Source of the DNA: Poa pratensis
Taxonomy: Eukaryota > Streptophyta > Magnoliopsida > Poales > Poaceae
DNA: 64,000 nt
Assembly (NCBI GenBank): GCA_947311845.1
Contig: CAMZMU010000027.1
Coordinates: forward strand, 26,337,548-26,401,547
Reading direction: 5' to 3'
The notes below the pieces were generated by a model, which ran no database searches, was not told the origin of the DNA, and saw only the letters and a program-made list of their open reading frames with translations. Made by a program: the position numbers and the translations under genes. Shown here one piece after another: positions 35,265-45,905 of this stretch. Within the stretch, counting starts at the first letter, position 1; each line of letters starts with the position of its first letter.

Positions 35265-35690
35265 CAACAATAACAACAACAATATAAACCTTTTATTCCC
35301 AAAAAAAATTTGGTAGGCTAGAGTTGAAACTCATAAGATCTCGAAACCAAGTCTTGGCACATGGATACTTTCACGCAACACTAACCATGGCTAATTTTTT
35401 GGTGATATTCCAATCATTCAGATCTCTTTTAACAGGCTCCTCCCATGTCAAGCTTGATCTATCGCGACCCCTCTTAACATTCTCATCCCTTTTATCCGTC
35501 CGGTATGCAATGGCGCTTCTGGAGGCCTATGTTCTATATGACCAAACCATCTTAGACGATGTTGGACTAGTTTCTCTTCAATCTGTGCTATTCCAACTCT
35601 CTTACGTATTTCATTATTCCTGATCCGGTCCTTTCTTTTGTGGCCACATATCCATCTCAACATGCGCATCTCCACTACATGAAATGGGAT
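35265..35690 (-). pseudogene. LINE reverse-transcriptase 3' fragment
   Basis: The minus strand encodes MLRWICGHKRKDRIRNNEIR and EKLVQHRLRWFGHIEHRPPE, the familiar C-terminal part of a widespread grass LINE. A decayed tail with WFRDLMSFNSSLP follows, ending in a TTG-rich simple repeat (35265-35290). It is 5'-truncated with several stops. Confidence 0.78.
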
Positions 35691-35728
35691 AAAAATTTCA
35701 TAAACACGTTTGCTTCCACATGTATATC

Positions 35729-35790
35729 ACCTCTACACGAAATAAGGAGATTAGAGAAGTAGCACACACCTCTACACGAAATAAGGAGAT
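35729..35790. repeat. Short direct duplication downstream of the AMT pseudogene
   Basis: CACCTCTACACGAAATAAGG occurs twice within about 60 bp; TGTATATCACC also recurs at 35720 and 35898. Non-coding 3' flank. Confidence 0.6.
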
Positions 35791-36015
35791 GAAACTGTAT
35801 CTCAAAGTCAAATCTTGTGTAGTTCTCTCTAACAATCAAGAGTGATGGTATACTTACAAAAAGCAAAGTGTGCCATGACACACCTTTGCTTACACATGTA
35901 TATCACCACATTATTCAGCAGCACCCGTAATGCATGCATGTCGTGACCACAAGCCGTACGCGCATAAAACCAAACTCCATCCACCGGGCCGATCAGCGAT
36001 GGGCACAACAACATA

Positions 36016-37478
36016 TCAGACGTTCTGCGTGACGCCGCTGGGCGCCTTGTTGCGCGCCTGCGTGCCTTCGTTGTCGGAGTACCACCCGTGCTTGCTGGAG
36101 TCGTACTTCTCGCCGTCGCCCCAGAGCGCGTAGGCCTCCTCCCCGTGCACGGCGTCGTCCCCGATGGCGAGCTCCTCCTCGGGCATCCGCAGCGGCACGA
36201 TCAGGCGGACGACGAGGCAGATGATGCTGGTGGCCACCACGTTCCAGCAGATGATGAAGAACGCGCCCGCCACCTGCTTGAGGAACTGCATGCCGCCGGT
36301 GCCGCCGTAGAAGGCGCCACGGGAGTTGGTCACTGGCACGAAAAGGCCGCACAGCACCGGCTCCGCGAAGAGCCCCGTGGTGGCGCCGCCGAGAAAGCCC
36401 GCCACGGCGTGGGTGTGGAACACGCCCAGGGTGTCGTCGACGCGCTGCAGCAGCTTGGAGCGCTTGTGCACGACCATCATCGTGAACCACGGGATGCTGC
36501 CTGACAGGATGCCCATCACGATCGCCGCCCACCCCTGGACCAGACCCGCGCCGGGAGTGATGCAGACGAGGCCGGTGATCATACCCTGCACGGCACCGAT
36601 CACGGAGGGCTTCTTGAAGAAGATGACGTCGAGGCAGGTCCAGACCAAGAGGCTGGTGGCGGCGCATATGTTGGTGTTGAGCACGGCCAGCGATGAGTCG
36701 ATGTTAGCGGAGTAGGGGTCACCACCGTTGAACCCGGCCCATCCCATCCAGAGCAGACCGGCGCCGGTGAGCATGAGCAGCACGTTGTTGGGTGGGAACC
36801 TCTCCCTGTCCTTGGTGGACCTTGGCCCGACCCAGTACGCGGCGGTGAACCCGGCGATCCCGGAGGAGAGGTGGATGACGTATCCACCGGAGTAGTCCAT
36901 GACGCCCCAATGGAAGAGGAAGCCGCCGCCCCAGAGAGAGAAGGCGCCGACGGTGTAGGAGAAGGTGAGCCAGAGCGGGACAAAGATCATCCAGGCCTTG
37001 ATGTTCATGCGGCCGAGCAGCGAGCCGGCAAGTAGGATGAGCGTGATTGCGGCGAATACGCACTGGAAGTAGACCATGGAGGCCATGGGGTAAAGCGGGT
37101 TGATCCAGCCCGTCTCGAGGCTGCCGTCCTGGTGGAACTGCGTCGTTTGTGGCAGCACGGCCTGCACGATGAGGAAGCTCTGCCCCAGCGCCGGCCGGGC
37201 TTTGCCCCAAAAGGGGAACAGCTTGTGGCCGAAGGACATGTTGTATGCCCAGGCGACCCAGCAGAGCCACACGGCGGCGAAGGCGTAGAGCGCCATGAAC
37301 GCAGAGTTCACGGCCCACTTCTTCTTCACGATGCTCCCGTAGAGGATCACCAGCCGGGCACGCTCTGCATGCCCACCAGCGTCGCAGAGATCATCTGCCA
37401 CGCGTTGTCACCCTTGTTCAGCCAGTCCGGCACCGCCGGGGCCGACGGCATGTACCCAGCCGACATGTTGTACGACAT
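36016..37478 (-). pseudogene. AMT3-1: AMT3;1-type ammonium transporter, frameshifted copy
   Basis: Coding sequence from ATG 37478 ([20 protein letters not shown]) to TGA 36016, single exon, 1,463 bp, one base short of the 1,464-bp sister copy at 43276-44739. The loss falls at about 37353: this copy reads GTGCCCGGCTGGTGATC where the sister reads ATGCCTGGCCTTGTGATC. The frame meets TGA at 37347-37349 after about 44 codons. Downstream the original frame stays open for the rest of the transporter, including [17 protein letters not shown] and [10 protein letters not shown]. The family is the AMT2-clade plant plasma-membrane ammonium channel with 11 transmembrane helices. The otherwise clean sequence suggests recent inactivation, or a sequencing error in a C/G run. 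Restart at an internal Met would delete the first helix. Confidence 0.85.
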
Positions 37479-37515
37479 CTCGCTAGCTCGATCGGCAAGC
37501 TCAGTCTATATACTA

Positions 37516-37621
37516 CAGGTTGCTAGCCGGAGATCGAGGTACGCGAACGCACCAGGTTGCTAGCCGGAGATCGAGGTGACTGATGATGGATGAATCTAAG
37601 CTACGATGCGGGCCTTATATA
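37516..37621 (-). promoter_or_regulatory. 5' region of the AMT pseudogene with 25-bp duplication and TATA box
   Basis: CAGGTTGCTAGCCGGAGATC occurs twice, at 37516 and 37553 (25-bp units). The minus strand has TATATAAG at 37621-37614, about 140 bp upstream of the start codon, and a second weaker TATATA near 37509. Confidence 0.5.
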
Positions 37622-37639
37622 CTACAGGCGGTCTGTCAT

Positions 37640-39392
37640 GTACAAGGGCCAAGCCGACCAACGGCGGGCACGCCTAGCTAGCGAAAGCATTGTAAAGTGG
37701 CAAGAGGAGTTAGATCCTATGCCGCTAAGCTGTATCAATGAGCTGGGGTTCACAACGGCAGGGAGGAGGAAGATTCCAAGCCCGAGGCTTTGGAATTGAA
37801 GGAGGGCTATCTAGCATACCTTATTATCCGTAGTAGAAAATGTCTATTCGTGCTATACTGGTATTAGTTACAGACTAGCATTGTCTATTCTCTAGCGAGT
37901 CTGAATTGTTTGCAGATCGATGAGTTAGAGGTGGAGGTACCACGGAGATACAATGCCTTAACTAGAACTTATCCAACTGAAAGATTAAAGATCTGGAAAA
38001 TTCTAACTTGTCTTTACCTTGATGTAGTACTAAGTGCCAGCGTATTATTGTTGGTATAGGTAGCTTGTGTTGGAGAAATCTTCAACATCTTTAATTTTTC
38101 GTAGTCACATATATTTTTAGGGAGTGTCTATTTATCATCTAGATGATTTAACATTTGGCTATATCCTCGGAAGGGTCTGCCTGGTTGAATTGTTGAGGCG
38201 GCCAACGTGCGTGGAAGCGCCGTGATCTTCCCCCACAAGGAGGTGGAGGTATGAGTACCAAAGGAGTGGTAACGAATAGAACTAGACGCAAGGAAGTCGG
38301 GGATCCGAGTACCGTTACGACTTGGCATGGCTTGAGGACCTTGTACTGGTCTAGAGCATACCAAGAAGTGTGGAAAGAGCAACAAGGCTAAGCCTACTTG
38401 TGTGAAAAGTGACGCACCTCTGCAGAGTGTAAAAATTGTGACAGCTACATCCTTGTTCCAAGTAGGAGCTAAGTTCGCGTCCGGAAAGGAACCCCAATTG
38501 ATTCTCACAACCCATGAAGGCTGACGGACAAAGTTTTTCAGAATAAAACTAATCTTTTGAACAAATGTTTACGAAACTTGCATCTTTGCTAAGGACCTAC
38601 CATTTATAGCATTCAAACACCTTATGTTTTACTATTTAAATGAGCGCACTGTACTCACTCGTTCGTTCACATTTGAATCTCTGCTTAGAAAAATGTGTGA
38701 GCTACGAGAGAACGAAGTCTACTACGAGGAGCTAGATCTGTCAAGGCAGAGTGGAAGACGCTCGACTACATCATCGCCTATGGAGCAGATACCAGATACC
38801 AATGAAGCAGAAGAATTAGAGGAGTAGTCCAATCTAGTATAAAGAACCAAACCGGGCAGCTTTAGACTAGCAATTGTTGAACCCGATGGTTCTTATTTAT
38901 TATTTCTAGTACAAAGCAATCTCGTACAAGTTGAACATGTTTTTTAATCTTTCTCAGCTGTCTTACAAAGAGGTTGAAGTCTTTATACACTTTTGGCTTC
39001 AATATTAAGCAATGAGTTATAGTTGGCCCCATAGTTAGACCCACAATGTTTCCATTGTACTATTGTGGAACGAGCTTTCCATGCATGAGTGTTATGTCAG
39101 CAAACTTGTACACTACAATATGCAGTGGGTCTGACGAATAACATGGATATTGTATTTGATTTGAGCATGAGCATCAGATTTCCCTTACGAGAGCTCCAAG
39201 GGTCCACACATCTAAAGCACATGGCAATGCCTCCACGGACTCTGCAATAGCTTAAATTAGGAAGTTCAACTTTCAGGCCAATATCATGACTCACTAACAC
39301 TCCATTTCTTCCATTCTCAGCTCTCCTTGTCATCCGGTTTTTCAACAGCCCCGAGAACATATCCCAGGAGACCCTTTGTCTTTGTCTTCAGA
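37640..39392. other. Intergenic sequence without assignable genes
   Basis: ORFs at 38128-38508 (minus) and 38624-38827 (plus) are open but match no family I know. They may be old retroelement parts, since a copia fragment lies next to them. Confidence 0.35.
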
Positions 39393-39970
39393 TCAACATG
39401 CCCGTCTCAACCAGCTCAGGTAGCTTCTCACGCCATTCAACTTGACATCATTGGGCATGAGCTCAAGCTTTAGAACCTGATCTGCTTGGGACACAACAAG
39501 TCCGCCACATCCATTAGATGACCCCTCGACAGCTTTCGTAGTCATGAGCTGCACAAGTTTCTCCAACACACATGTAATGTCAATCCCCATGACAGCCTCC
39601 ACCTCTTCCTCCTCTCTCCTAGCCCGAGAACACACAGGATCTCACAACATATCAGCGCAAAGAAGTCTAGCGCATTGTTCTATGTACAATAGATCAGCTC
39701 TAGCAACGCCCCGTGCTGCCTACCTCTCTGCGCCTGGACACGCCAATGTGCTCGCGCTCACATCTGCCTGCCACTGCCGAACTGTTCTTCGGCATGAGCG
39801 GCAACTGCTCCTATAGACCCCTCTATCGCACAGCCCTGCCATAGTGTCGCCCTTCGCAAGGCACCTCCGGCTGCACTGGAGCCCTTTCTCACCCGGAACT
39901 CCTTCTCCCGCCGCTGATTCACCGTCGGCAGCCTCCAGGACCCAACATCGTCTACTCTGATACCATGTAG
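39393..39970 (-). mobile_element. Copia retrotransposon fragment (LTR end, PBS, start of gag)
   Basis: Reading the minus strand, an LTR-like end CTACA (39970-39966) is followed at once by TGGTATCAGAG (39965-39955), the primer-binding site complementary to initiator tRNA-Met used by copia elements. Then ORF 39635-39393 contains KLELMPNDVKLNG and YLSWLRRA, typical of the copia gag N-terminus. The rest of gag-pol is not recognisable to the left. Confidence 0.72.
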
Positions 39971-40479
39971 TTTTGAGAGGGGCTTATCTGAAGTGTGGCG
40001 GCTCACTTCTGCGCTGCTTCCAGCTCCCCCTAAACTAGGCTAGGTCAACACTCCCATCAATGGGCCCGGGCCTCCTGGGCCAATAGTATATGGGCCACTA
40101 CCACTATACAACGCCATCCAAAAGCTTAAGTTGAAGTTTAGGCGGACACTACGCGTCAGCCGGTTGTAGCGTGGCCTCGCTACAGCCGCCTTCCGCGCTG
40201 TCCAATACATCACGATCAATCGATGTTGTGCGTGAAACGTCGCTTTCCGGGTGGTGCACGTAAGTCGCTTTCGCGACGCTGCGCTGAGACGCCGTACCTG
40301 TTGCTTGGCTCGGCAACGGCCAACACAGTTGAATTGACCGGACGCCACTTGCTCCACGTGGTGGAGCCCAGCAACACAATCTTTTGCTCCACGGCAGCTC
40401 GTGTTCTCTCGGATCAAATCCTCACTCTCAACCGTGGACCTCATGGCATGGAGGCCATGGAGTAGAAAAAATATATTGT

Positions 40480-41900
40480 AACACTTTAAACATGTTCATG
40501 TAGCAAAAAAAAAGTAACGAGCGTAAACATTTTTTTACTGTGTATGTTCATTTTTGGAAAAAATGCGGCATAGTTTTGCAACATTACCGTGTGCCTATGT
40601 AGCTCTAGGCGTCAGTCGGCTGTAGCGAGGCCTCCCTATAGCCGCCTTCGGAGCCATCAGATTCACTTAAGTGAAACAATCTCGCGTGTCTGACCTATGT
40701 AGCAAAAACGTTTCGCATGTAGCAAAAAATTCAGAAAATGATGCGTTCAATAAATGTAGCAAAAAAGTCAAACACAACATTTTTTGTCGCATGTAGCACT
40801 GTGTGTAACAAAAAATATCATACCCGTAAAACTTGCGACGTGTAGCAAAACGAATGTAACACTTTAAACACAGCCATGTAGCAAAAATCAAGCTATGCAA
40901 CAAACCCAATTTGGTCGTACAAAAACGTCTGTAAAATGTCAGTTTTGTAGAAATCAATGTAACAGTTTGCCCGTGCTTACCCAACAAAAACCATAATCAT
41001 ATGTAGCAAAATCGCCCAACGGATGCAACATTGACAAAAATAATCTCCAGAGCGGACCTTCGCCATCAGCCATGAGACACCGCCATGACGAATTCCATTT
41101 CCCCAGTCACAAATTAGCCACAACGTAGGTCTTGAACTGCACACCGGGCTCACTGGAGATCGTCCGAGCCAGATCAAATGAATTTGTGACCAATCCACTC
41201 GCTAGTCCATGGTCTTCTACAAGTCCGGTGGTGTGAGGGGGAGCTCGCCGTCCATGGAAGCTCATGGTGTAGGTCGTGGGGCTTTCGGACGCAGGACAAC
41301 GTCTAGGGCAGGCCGCACGCCACTGGTGCAGGACATGCCAGCGCGGGGCGACGGCCGGAGCACGCGGAGCAGTATTGGATTGACCGGGCGGCACGGCGAT
41401 GCACGCTTGGGTGGCGGTTGGTGTCCCGGTGAGGCATGCCGGTGGTGGATGGCAAGGGGAGGCACGCCCAGCGGTGCTTGCATCTGAGTTCGCGGGGTAG
41501 ATGGTTCCGAGCTGGTTGGAATGATGGGTCGCAACGAACGACCCGACTGTAGCTACAGTAAGTCATAAGAGAAAGTTTTTGCGACGTGTACAAACTATAT
41601 ATTAACATTTTGGACACACCATTGTAGCAAAACAAAACAAGGTGTGCAACAAAACCCAATTTATTTGTAGCACAATGTAAAAACACCTATATTATTTTGC
41701 AACAAAAAACAACAACTCATCCAACATATGTGGCCAACTCATCCAACATTATAGAAACACGTATGTAAGATTTCAAGAAATCCTTTTATAGCATATTCCA
41801 AAAAATGATTGTAACAATTTAATCGTGGATACACTACAAAAATACATAAGCGTTTGTAGCAATTCTCAACACCGTATACAACGTCGGCAAATCGCCTATA
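40480..41900. repeat. Field of short TGTAGCAAAA-type motifs around a GC-rich core
   Basis: Many direct and inverted copies of TGTAGCAAAA/TGCAACA motifs lie at 40490-41040 and 41580-41880, on both sides of a GC-rich core (41200-41540). This resembles sub-terminal repeats of a DNA transposon; CACTACAAAAAT at 41832 could be a CACTA-like terminus, but no paired end was established. A related GCGTCAG(C/T)CGG(T/C)TGTAGCG block occurs at 40152 and 40609. Confidence 0.4.
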
Positions 41901-41976
41901 CTACTAACTAGTACTCCTACTGGACCAGGTCTCTGCCTGCTACAGTACTACTACGTCAGAGATGAACGTGGCGTTT

Positions 41977-42359
41977 GTGCACCCGGGAGCTTGTGCTCCC
42001 GGTTTTTTCCAAAAAATATAGAAAATTGAAAACTTATCAAAATGTTCCAAAAAAATCATGCACGTATCTGAGCATGGCACATGTCATCGTGCAAAATTAC
42101 GCGACGAAATGACATCGTGGCCGCCCTGTGCAAAAATGACAAATCACAGATCTGAAAATTCAAAATTTTGGATGCTATTGTCTGTCAGGATTTTGTCATT
42201 TTTGCACAGGTCGGCCGCGATGTCATTTCGTCGCCAAAATTTACACGATGACATGTGCCATGCTCAGGTACGTGCATGATTTTTTTCGAAATATTTTGAT
42301 AAGTTTTTAATTTTCTATATTTTTTCGGAAAAACCGGGAGCACATGGCCCCGGGTGCAC
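41977..42359. mobile_element. 383-bp foldback element
   Basis: Starts GTGCACCCGGGAGC and ends CCCCGGGTGCAC. The two arms, about 150 bp each, are inverted copies: AAATGACATCGTGGCCG versus CGGCCGCGATGTCATTT, and CATGGCACATGTCATCGTG versus its inverse. No unambiguous flanking duplication was found. Probably a Mutator-like or other MITE. Confidence 0.75.
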
Positions 42360-43143
42360 ATTGGAGTTTCCGCGAGATAGCCATCCTTTTCACCCGAACA
42401 AGCTACTACTCTAGTCCTCTGTGCATGCTGTGTGTTTTGTCAGAAAGCATGCGCGACTAGTAGGGAAAAAGGCAAGGGTGACAACGAGCGCGTGGCACTT
42501 TTTCCGTCCCGGTCGCAAGGATCGCGCGGAATCGCACGCGTGACGCGTCAGCGAGCAAACCGACGGTAGCTACAGTCGGTTGATAAATAGCGTTTTCCTT
42601 TAATCAACGGTTCTCAAAGTTTACTTATTAGTAACTTCATTCTATATTCTCAGCTTTTTTCACTACACAACACTTAAATACTGATATGGCCTGCTTATGG
42701 TAACAGCCGAGATTGTTTGGCGATGCTTAAAGATCAGCTAGTCCCTCGTGATTCCAAAGTCCGGTTGTTGGAACCATCTCTTCCCCTGATTCCCTCCATA
42801 TGCCTCCCTAAGTACCAGCTCATTGATGCAGGTTAGGCATAGGATCTAGCTCCTCGTGTCACCCACCAGACAGTTTTCTGACAGTAGACACGCCCGCCGT
42901 TCGTTTGCGCCCATGTCAGCTATGGATCAGCCGTCTTGGCTTAGTTTGCATTGGACTGGACCGTCGCGGGCGAAGTCAGCTTAGAAGAACATTGAGGGTC
43001 ATCTTCATGTCACCGGTGTCAAATTCTATTAAATTACTAAATTGATCACTAAATTACCAAAGGATTTACAATAGCCATTGGGGTCAATTGACCCCACTCA
43101 CTACACCTAGCTCCGCCTGTCTGGACCGGAGACATAATCGACC
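42360..43143. other. Upstream region of the intact AMT gene
   Basis: No coding evidence between the foldback element and the AMT TATA box. Confidence 0.4.
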
Positions 43144-43152
43144 TATATATAA
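43144..43152 (+). promoter_or_regulatory. TATA box of the intact AMT gene
   Basis: TATATATAA lies 124-132 bp upstream of the ATG at 43276, giving a leader of about 100 bp. Confidence 0.6.
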
Positions 43153-43275
43153 CTCCGAGAGCGTCACTTCGCTTCACCCGTCAGTCGTCACATCTAGCGC
43201 CTCCGCCTAGCAGCTAGGCACCACCGTAGCGATCTGATCGTGGGCGATCGCGGGTTCCCACATCTAGCTAGCAAG

Positions 43276-44739
43276 ATGTCTTACAACATGTCGATTGGGT
43301 ACCTGCCGTCGGGCGCGGCGGTGCCGGACTGGCTGAACAAGGGCGACAACGCGTGGCAGATGATCTCTGCGACGCTGGTGGGCATGCAGAGCATGCCTGG
43401 CCTTGTGATCCTCTACGGCAGCATCGTGAAGAAGAAGTGGGCTGTGAACTCCGCGTTCATGGCGCTCTACGCCTTCGCCGCCGTGTGGCTGTGCTGGGTC
43501 ACCTGGGCCTACAACATGTCCTTCGGCCACAAGCTGCTCCCCTTCTGGGGCAAGGCCCGGCCGGCGCTGGGGCAGAGCTTCCTCATCGCGCAGGCTGTGC
43601 TGCCGCAGACGACGCACTTTCTCAAGGACGGTCTCACCGTGGAGACGGGCTGGATCAACCCTGCGTACCCCATGGCGTCCATGGTCTACTTCCAGTGCGT
43701 TTTCGCCGCCATCACGCTCATCCTCCTCGCCGGCTCGCTGCTCGGCCGCATGAACATCAAGGCCTGGATGCTCTTCGTCCCGCTCTGGCTCACCTTCTCC
43801 TACACCGTGGGCGCCTTCTCCCTATGGGGCGGCGGCTTCCTCTTCCACTGGGGCGTCATGGACTACTCCGGCGGCTACGTCATCCACCTCTCCTCCTGGA
43901 TCGCCGGGTTCACCGCCGCGTACTGGGTCGGGCCCAGGTCCACCAAGGACAGGGAGAGGTTCCCGCCAAATAACGTGCTGCTCATGCTCACCGGCGCCGG
44001 GCTACTCTGGATGGGGTGGGCCGGGTTCAACGGCGGTGACCCCTACTCCGCCAACATCGACTCATCCCTCGCCGTGCTCAACACAAACATCTGTGCCGCG
44101 ACCAGCCTCCTGGTCTGGACCTGCCTTGACGTCATCTTCTTCAAGAAGCCCTCGGTCATCGGCGCCGTCCAGGGCATGATCACGGGCCTCGTCTGCATCA
44201 CGCCCGGCGCTGGGCTGGTGCAAGGGTGGGCGGCGATCGTGATGGGCATCCTGTCCGGCAGCATCCCGTGGTTCACCATGATGGTCGTGCACAAGCGATC
44301 CAAGCTGCTGCAGCACGTGGACGACACGCTGGGCGTGTTCCACACGCACGCCGTGGCGGGGTTCCTCGGCGGCGCCAGCACGGGGCTCTTCGCGGAGCCG
44401 GTGCTGTGCAGCCTGTTCGTGCCGGTGACCAGCTCCCGCGGCGCCTTCTACGGCGGGAGCGGCGGCATGCAGCTCCTGAAGCAGGTGGTGGGCGCGCTCT
44501 TCATCGTCGGCTGGAACGTGGTGGCCACCAGCGTCATCTGCCTCGTCGTCGGACTCATCGTGCCGCTGCGGATGCCCGTGGAGCAGCTCGCCATCGGAGA
44601 CGACGCCGTGCACGGCGAGGAGGCATACGCGCTCTGGGGAGACGGCGAGAAGTACGACTCCAGCAAGCACGGGTGGTACTCCGACAACGAAGGCACACGC
44701 CATCACACGGCGCCCAGTGGCGTCACGCAGAACGTCTAG
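43276..44739 (+). CDS. AMT3-1: AMT3;1-type ammonium transporter, intact frame
   Basis: Single-exon ORF of 487 codons from ATG 43276 to TAG 44737-44739. The frame is open further upstream, but MSYNMS is the family start. The sequence follows the plant AMT2-clade AMT3;1 transporters, plasma-membrane ammonium channels with 11 membrane helices that work as trimers. Recognisable parts are [13 protein letters not shown] (N-terminus), the pore region with Asp196 and His204 in [11 protein letters not shown], the second pore histidine His358 in [10 protein letters not shown], and the conserved tail [20 protein letters not shown]. Residue 208 is Trp (TGG, 43897-43899) where the sister copy has Gly (GGG). 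The gene is head-to-head with the broken copy at 36016-37478. Nothing in the frame suggests inactivation apart from this change. Confidence 0.95.
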   Translation: MSYNMSIGYLPSGAAVPDWLNKGDNAWQMISATLVGMQSMPGLVILYGSIVKKKWAVNSAFMALYAFAAVWLCWVTWAYNMSFGHKLLPFWGKARPALGQSFLIAQAVLPQTTHFLKDGLTVETGWINPAYPMASMVYFQCVFAAITLILLAGSLLGRMNIKAWMLFVPLWLTFSYTVGAFSLWGGGFLFHWGVMDYSGGYVIHLSSWIAGFTAAYWVGPRSTKDRERFPPNNVLLMLTGAGLLWMGWAGFNGGDPYSANIDSSLAVLNTNICAATSLLVWTCLDVIFFKKPSVIGAVQGMITGLVCITPGAGLVQGWAAIVMGILSGSIPWFTMMVVHKRSKLLQHVDDTLGVFHTHAVAGFLGGASTGLFAEPVLCSLFVPVTSSRGAFYGGSGGMQLLKQVVGALFIVGWNVVATSVICLVVGLIVPLRMPVEQLAIGDDAVHGEEAYALWGDGEKYDSSKHGWYSDNEGTRHHTAPSGVTQNV

Positions 44740-45567
44740 TATTGGTGATCGATCGGGCGCCGGCCGGTCCGATTAGAGTTGGGTCGTCTGCGTCGTCGTT
44801 ACACCGCGTCAACGCGCATGTCTGCGTCATGCGTTAGTTTGATGTGGAATAAGTTACTCATTTTGGTAGGTTAGCTTGTTACTGTCACTCTACTGAGAAT
44901 CGTCATTTCTCTGAATGAGAATCTTCCGACTTTGTATTCTCTCCTGTCTCAAGATCCGGTACATAGACACCTACTTTGAAAATAAAAAGGTAACCTAAAC
45001 GATAGACTACACGACCTAACTAATCCGTAGTCACCGGAATTTTTCTTATGTCTAAGACGATTTTCTAAAAGGTGCTAATAGAGTTTGACAATTTGCCAAT
45101 TCTCATTCGAGTGAGAATTACGTTAGAGGTCACTCAACTTTAGGATCGTCAGGTTTACATCGTGATTCGTGTGTCATGTGAGTTGTGCATGGATTGCAAC
45201 TCAAATTTCCCCCAGTTGCAGTTACAGGCGGGTTACCCATGAGTCACGAATAAAAATTTCTCAGTTGCACATGAGTTGTAACCGAAAATTTTCCAGTTAC
45301 AAGTTGGTTGCAACTGAAAATTCCCAATCATATTAGGTTGCACATGAGTTACAACTGAAACTGAGTGGCATCATTTGAGTGAGAAATAAGTCAATTCTCA
45401 TTCGAGTGAGAACTTGTCGCTCTAGAGAAGAACAACTTACAATTGTTTAAAAAAATGTGGCATAAACGCACGTTTAGATATTAATTTTTTTTAGATTCGA
45501 CTTACATAGTTTTTAGACATAGAAAAATATCTTTGGATATAGATGTAAATGAATCCTAAGCAAAAAA
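44740..45567. other. 3' flank of AMT with short repeats
   Basis: No genes. TTCTCATTCGAGTGAGAA palindromes at about 45100 and 45395 enclose several imperfect copies of TTGCACATGAGTTGCAACTG, possibly a small decayed element. AATAAA-like signals near 44978 could serve AMT polyadenylation. Confidence 0.4.
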
Positions 45568-45583
45568 GACAGTCACCTAAGTT
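45568..45583. repeat. Left target-site duplication of the LINE
   Basis: GACAGTCACCTAAGTT, identical to 51279-51294. Confidence 0.92.
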
Positions 45584-45905
45584 TTTTTTTTGTGGGGGAA
45601 AGAGATTACAATTAAGTAGAAGGAGGATTTCTATCTATAGCTACAGCTAGGCTAATCTCCGGGGGGAAACTTCCTGGCCACAGCGCCGTTCTTGCCTGAA
45701 TCCTGCCAATTCGCGCAAGCTCATGACTGACAACGTTCACGTCATGGCTGATCTTCACGCACTTGATTACTCTTTCCTGAATGAGTTCTCTGATGGACTT
45801 GACTGAACGTGTGAATGGATGTATTAGGATTCATCACCTTGATCAGCTCTAGCACCTCCGCACAATCAGTTTCGACTGTAATGGGTAGCGTCGTCCAGTG
45901 CAAGG

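Noticed and set aside
38128..38508. 126-codon minus-strand ORF
   Set aside because: Open, but not matched to any family; no start context or partner exon, so not called a gene.
44062..44706. 214-codon minus-strand ORF opposite the AMT gene
   Set aside because: High GC at third positions leaves the antisense frame open; composition is His/Ala/Gly-rich with no family features.
45101..45415. CRISPR-like array of TTGCACATGAGTTGCAACTG repeats
   Set aside because: Repeats are irregular in length and spacing, and the genome is a plant nuclear genome; read as a decayed small element.
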